Part shown: piece after piece, positions 61,732 through 64,000 of the stretch
How the letters are laid out: each line of letters begins with the position of its first letter
How positions within the stretch are numbered: the stretch's first letter is position 1
NCBI RefSeq assembly: GCF_014651075.1
Contig: NZ_BMWE01000013.1
Span: forward strand, 124,001 to 188,000
Direction: 5' to 3'
From: Streptomyces djakartensis
GTDB lineage: Bacteria; Actinomycetota; Actinomycetes; Streptomycetales; Streptomycetaceae
DNA length: 64,000 bases
Position numbers and translations under genes: made by a program
Notes under the pieces: generated by a model
Seen by the model: only the letters and a program-made list of their open reading frames with translations
Database searches by the model: none
What the model was told of the DNA's origin: nothing

Positions 61732-62409
61732 TCAGTGCTGACCGGCCTTGTGAGGTGTCGCCTCGCTCGGCCGTACGACGACGTACCCCTCGCCCTGGAG
61801 CACGAGTTGCACGGCTTCCCCGGAGCCGCCGCGCAGCATCGACCCGATGGACTGGGAGCGGTGCAGGGAGGTCTGCAGACCGGCGGTCCAGCCGACGACG
61901 GCGTCGGTGTCCACGTACACCGGGTACTGCGTGGAGACCGGGATGACCAGGGGGTTGCCCTCACAGACCAGGCCCAGCTTGCCGTGCCCGGCGAAGACGC
62001 TGTTGAACAGGCCGCCGCCGGTGATGCCGGCGCCCTTCACGGTGGCGATGCGGTACGACAGCGTGGCGTCGAAGCACAGGACGTTGCGGCCGTTGACCGT
62101 GAACTCGTCACCGGGTTCGACATCGACGACGAAGCAGTTCTGGGCCTCGTGGGCGAACCAGGCCTCACCCTGGCCGCGCACCGCCATCAGCGGCAGTCCC
62201 TCCCCGGTGACCGCGCGCTTGAGCATGCCGCCCACGCCCTGGCCCTTGCGCTCGAACTGGAGGTTGCCGCGGTAGGCGATCATCGCGCCCTGCCGGGCCA
62301 GCATCTCGCCGTTCACCGTGTACCGGACGCACTTGGCGTTCTCGACCGTCATGCCCGGTGCGACGGCCGGCCGCACCATGTGCCCGCTGGAAAAAAGCTC
62401 ACCCTTCAT
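61732..62409 (-). CDS. AIM24-family protein
   Basis: The 225-residue protein has the AIM24/TRAP-like beta-sandwich: MKGELFSSGHMVRPAVAPGMTVENAKCVRY, QGAMIAYRGNLQFERKG, a glycine-rich MLKRAVTGEGLPLMAVRG and the C-terminal SIGSMLRGGSGEAVQLVLQGEGYVVVRPSE. The family is widespread and has unknown molecular function, often clustered in paralogous sets in Streptomyces. Only one copy is here. It is divergent from the SGNH lipase gene. Confidence 0.88.
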   Translation of the reverse strand: MKGELFSSGHMVRPAVAPGMTVENAKCVRYTVNGEMLARQGAMIAYRGNLQFERKGQGVGGMLKRAVTGEGLPLMAVRGQGEAWFAHEAQNCFVVDVEPGDEFTVNGRNVLCFDATLSYRIATVKGAGITGGGLFNSVFAGHGKLGLVCEGNPLVIPVSTQYPVYVDTDAVVGWTAGLQTSLHRSQSIGSMLRGGSGEAVQLVLQGEGYVVVRPSEATPHKAGQH

Positions 62410-62742
62410 GCGGGCATCCTCGCCCGGAGCCTCACCCTCCGCCAAGATCGCGGCAGATCGAACGGGCCCGATGCGGGTGGCTCCGCCCGGGGACGCCGCC
62501 CCGTCGCCGGGGCTGCGCGTCCGGCCGCGCGGCCTCGGCGGGGGAGTGTCGGCCGGAGGTGGTGCCCCCCGGCCGGCCGGAACGCCGGGCCGAACCCGCG
62601 GCCGCCGCCCGGCGGCGGTACCGGCTACCGTGTCGTACTCCGGGAGGGCACAGCGGCTCCGGCTCGCTCCCGGTACCCTCGCGACCTGCGGAATCGTTCC
62701 CCTGACACCGTCCGCCGTGCACCGGCCGAAGGAGCGCCCACC
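62410..62742. other. Divergent intergenic region, AIM24 and SGNH lipoprotein
   Basis: This 333-bp stretch is extremely GC-rich with several short inverted repeats and no convincing gene. A CGGTACCG palindrome lies near 62617-62624. No clear promoter hexamers or known operator are visible. Confidence 0.4.
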
Positions 62743-63996
62743 TTGCCACGAACCGCACGCCCAGGCCGCCGTACCGCCCTGGCCGCACTCTCCTCGTGCC
62801 TCGCGGTGGCTTGCGCGTCCGGCGATCTGCCTCAGGGCCCCCAGGGGCAGGAGCCGCCCCGGAGCCCCGGCGCCACCGCGCCGGCCGGGGACGGCGTGGT
62901 CACCTGGGCCTCCTCCGCCGACCGCGTCGGCACGGCGGCCGACGGCCGCGGCTACCGGCTGGTCGTCCACACCAGCGTCGGTGGCACCGGCCTCAGGGTG
63001 CGGCTGTCCAACGCCTTCGGGGACCGGCCGGTGACGTTCGGCAACGTCCACGCGGGTCTGCGACGCGACGGTGCCGCCCTCATCCCCGGCAGCAACCGGC
63101 GACTGACCTTCGGCGGCGCGCGCTCCGTCACCGTGCCCGCCGGCGGCATCGTCTACAGCGACCCGCTGCCCGGGTACGTCCCCGCCGCGAGCGCGCTCGC
63201 CGTCAGCCTCTACGTGCCCCGGGCGCAGGGGACGCGCACCGGGCACTGGCTGGCCCTGCAGACGTCGTACACCACCGACGGCGACCACACGGCGGAGGAG
63301 GGCGCGGCCCACTGGACCCGGCGGACCGGCTCCTGGTCCTACCTCGACGCCGTCACCGTCCGCCCCCGGCCCGAGGCGGGCGCCGTCGTCGCCCTCGGCG
63401 ACTCCATCACCGACGGGTGGCACTCCACGACCGGCCTCAACCGCCGCTGGCCGGACTACCTCGCCCGGCGGCTGCGCGAGTCACCCACGGCGAACGTCAA
63501 GGGGGTGGCGAACGAGGGGCTCGCCGGCAACAGGGTCCTGGCAGACGGCCCGGGGCAGAGCGCCCTGAACCGTCTGCCGCGGGACGTGCTTCCACTGCCG
63601 GGTGTGCGCACGGTCTTCCTCTTCCAGGGCGTCAACGACATCAAGGCGGAGCCCGGCGCCACCGCCGAAGCGCTGATCGCCGGGTACCGCGACCTGATCC
63701 ACCGGGCGCACGCCTCCGGGAAGTGTGTCGTCGCCGCCACGATCGCCCCGTTCAAGGGCTGGCGGGAATGGGACCCCACCGGGGAAGCCGTACGCCAGGA
63801 GGTCAACGACTTCATCCGTACCGGTGGCGAGTTCGACGCGGTCACCGACTTCGACCGCGTCCTGCGCGACCCCCTCGACCCGGAGCGGATCCTCCCCGCG
63901 TTCGACGGCGGCGACCACCTGCATCCCAACGACAAGGGAATGCGGGCGATGGCCCACGCCGTGGACCTGGAGAGCCTCGACTGCGAAGGCGGGTAG
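62743..63996 (+). CDS. SGNH/GDSL-family lipoprotein hydrolase
   Basis: The 417-residue precursor has a lipoprotein signal (RRTALAALSSCLAVAC, lipobox LAVAC), an N-terminal beta-sandwich (about 45-195) and an SGNH esterase domain (about 200-417). Blocks are VALGDSITDGW (Ser nucleophile), the Gly in NEGLAGNR, FLFQGVNDIK (Asn) and DGGDHLHPND (Asp and His). It probably deacylates a surface polymer or lipid. The TTG start at 62743 has GAAGGAG eight bases upstream and is the only start consistent with the signal peptide. Confidence 0.87.
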   Translation: MPRTARPGRRTALAALSSCLAVACASGDLPQGPQGQEPPRSPGATAPAGDGVVTWASSADRVGTAADGRGYRLVVHTSVGGTGLRVRLSNAFGDRPVTFGNVHAGLRRDGAALIPGSNRRLTFGGARSVTVPAGGIVYSDPLPGYVPAASALAVSLYVPRAQGTRTGHWLALQTSYTTDGDHTAEEGAAHWTRRTGSWSYLDAVTVRPRPEAGAVVALGDSITDGWHSTTGLNRRWPDYLARRLRESPTANVKGVANEGLAGNRVLADGPGQSALNRLPRDVLPLPGVRTVFLFQGVNDIKAEPGATAEALIAGYRDLIHRAHASGKCVVAATIAPFKGWREWDPTGEAVRQEVNDFIRTGGEFDAVTDFDRVLRDPLDPERILPAFDGGDHLHPNDKGMRAMAHAVDLESLDCEGG

Positions 63997-64000
63997 CCCG

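Overview
This window is high-GC actinobacterial DNA. Third codon positions are almost all G or C, ATG/GTG (and three TTG) starts follow GGAG-type ribosome binding sites, and the families present (chaplin, SsgA-like protein, SPW repeat, streptophobe, DUF397, DUF6777, MelC1/MelC2, multiple ClpP, FHA/Ser-Thr kinase genes) point to Streptomyces. The order nsdB-like, chpB-like, chiF-like, sigL-like, popR, clpP4-clpP3, rnhA-like, ssgC-like resembles, from memory, the SCO7252 to SCO7289 stretch of S. coelicolor. I have not checked that by alignment. I see no tRNA, rRNA, CRISPR array, insertion sequence or prophage.

Layout. 1-1.5 kb: 5' part of a membrane sulfatase-like gene running off the left edge. 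1.5-7.3 kb: a fatty-acyl/aromatic acyl-CoA module, with an acyl-CoA synthetase divergent from a translationally coupled run of enoyl-CoA hydratase, DUF35 OB-fold protein and two thiolase-fold proteins. 7.4-11.2 kb: DUF397, universal stress, CGNR and APH-like genes. 11.4-20.6 kb: NsdB-like regulator, PAS-SpoIIE phosphatase, baeRF-type protein, secreted peptidase-like hydrolase, long chaplin, GNAT and two small membrane proteins. 20.8-31.2 kb: metabolic and secreted enzymes (acyl-CoA dehydrogenase, GH19 chitinase with two DasR-like sites, PI-PLC-like enzyme, aldo/keto reductases, adenosine deaminase, LysR regulator).

31.5-36.2 kb: an operon of a double-FHA ABC transporter, a protein with six PTRVV-like repeats, and a cytosolic Ser/Thr kinase. 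The kinase could phosphorylate the repeat threonines and so create FHA ligands. 36.2-39.9 kb: streptophobe protein, DUF6777 protein and a coupled operon of a 46-residue membrane peptide plus two PRC-barrel proteins. 40.1-43.6 kb: anti-sigma-type ATPase, SigL-like sigma factor, PopR, and ClpP4/ClpP3, where ClpP4 lacks the catalytic histidine. 43.8-53.1 kb: VOC proteins, a second APH-like gene, SGNH lipoprotein, alcohol dehydrogenase, RNase HI, the melanin pair melC1-melC2, an aldo/keto reductase, a DUF6328 protein and SsgC-like protein. 53.2-64 kb: an unknown HTH-like protein, a frameshifted gene, an F420-type oxidoreductase, serine hydrolase, a receptor-like pseudokinase, a TPR protein/polyprenyl synthase operon preceded by four GTATAC-type boxes spaced exactly 13 bp apart, an AIM24 protein and a lipoprotein SGNH hydrolase.

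The strongest leads are the FHA/PTRVV/kinase operon, the 13-bp-phased GTATAC array, the thiolase-fold pair without nucleophile cysteines, the His-less ClpP4 and the pseudokinase. Family assignments come from motif recognition only; no database search was run.
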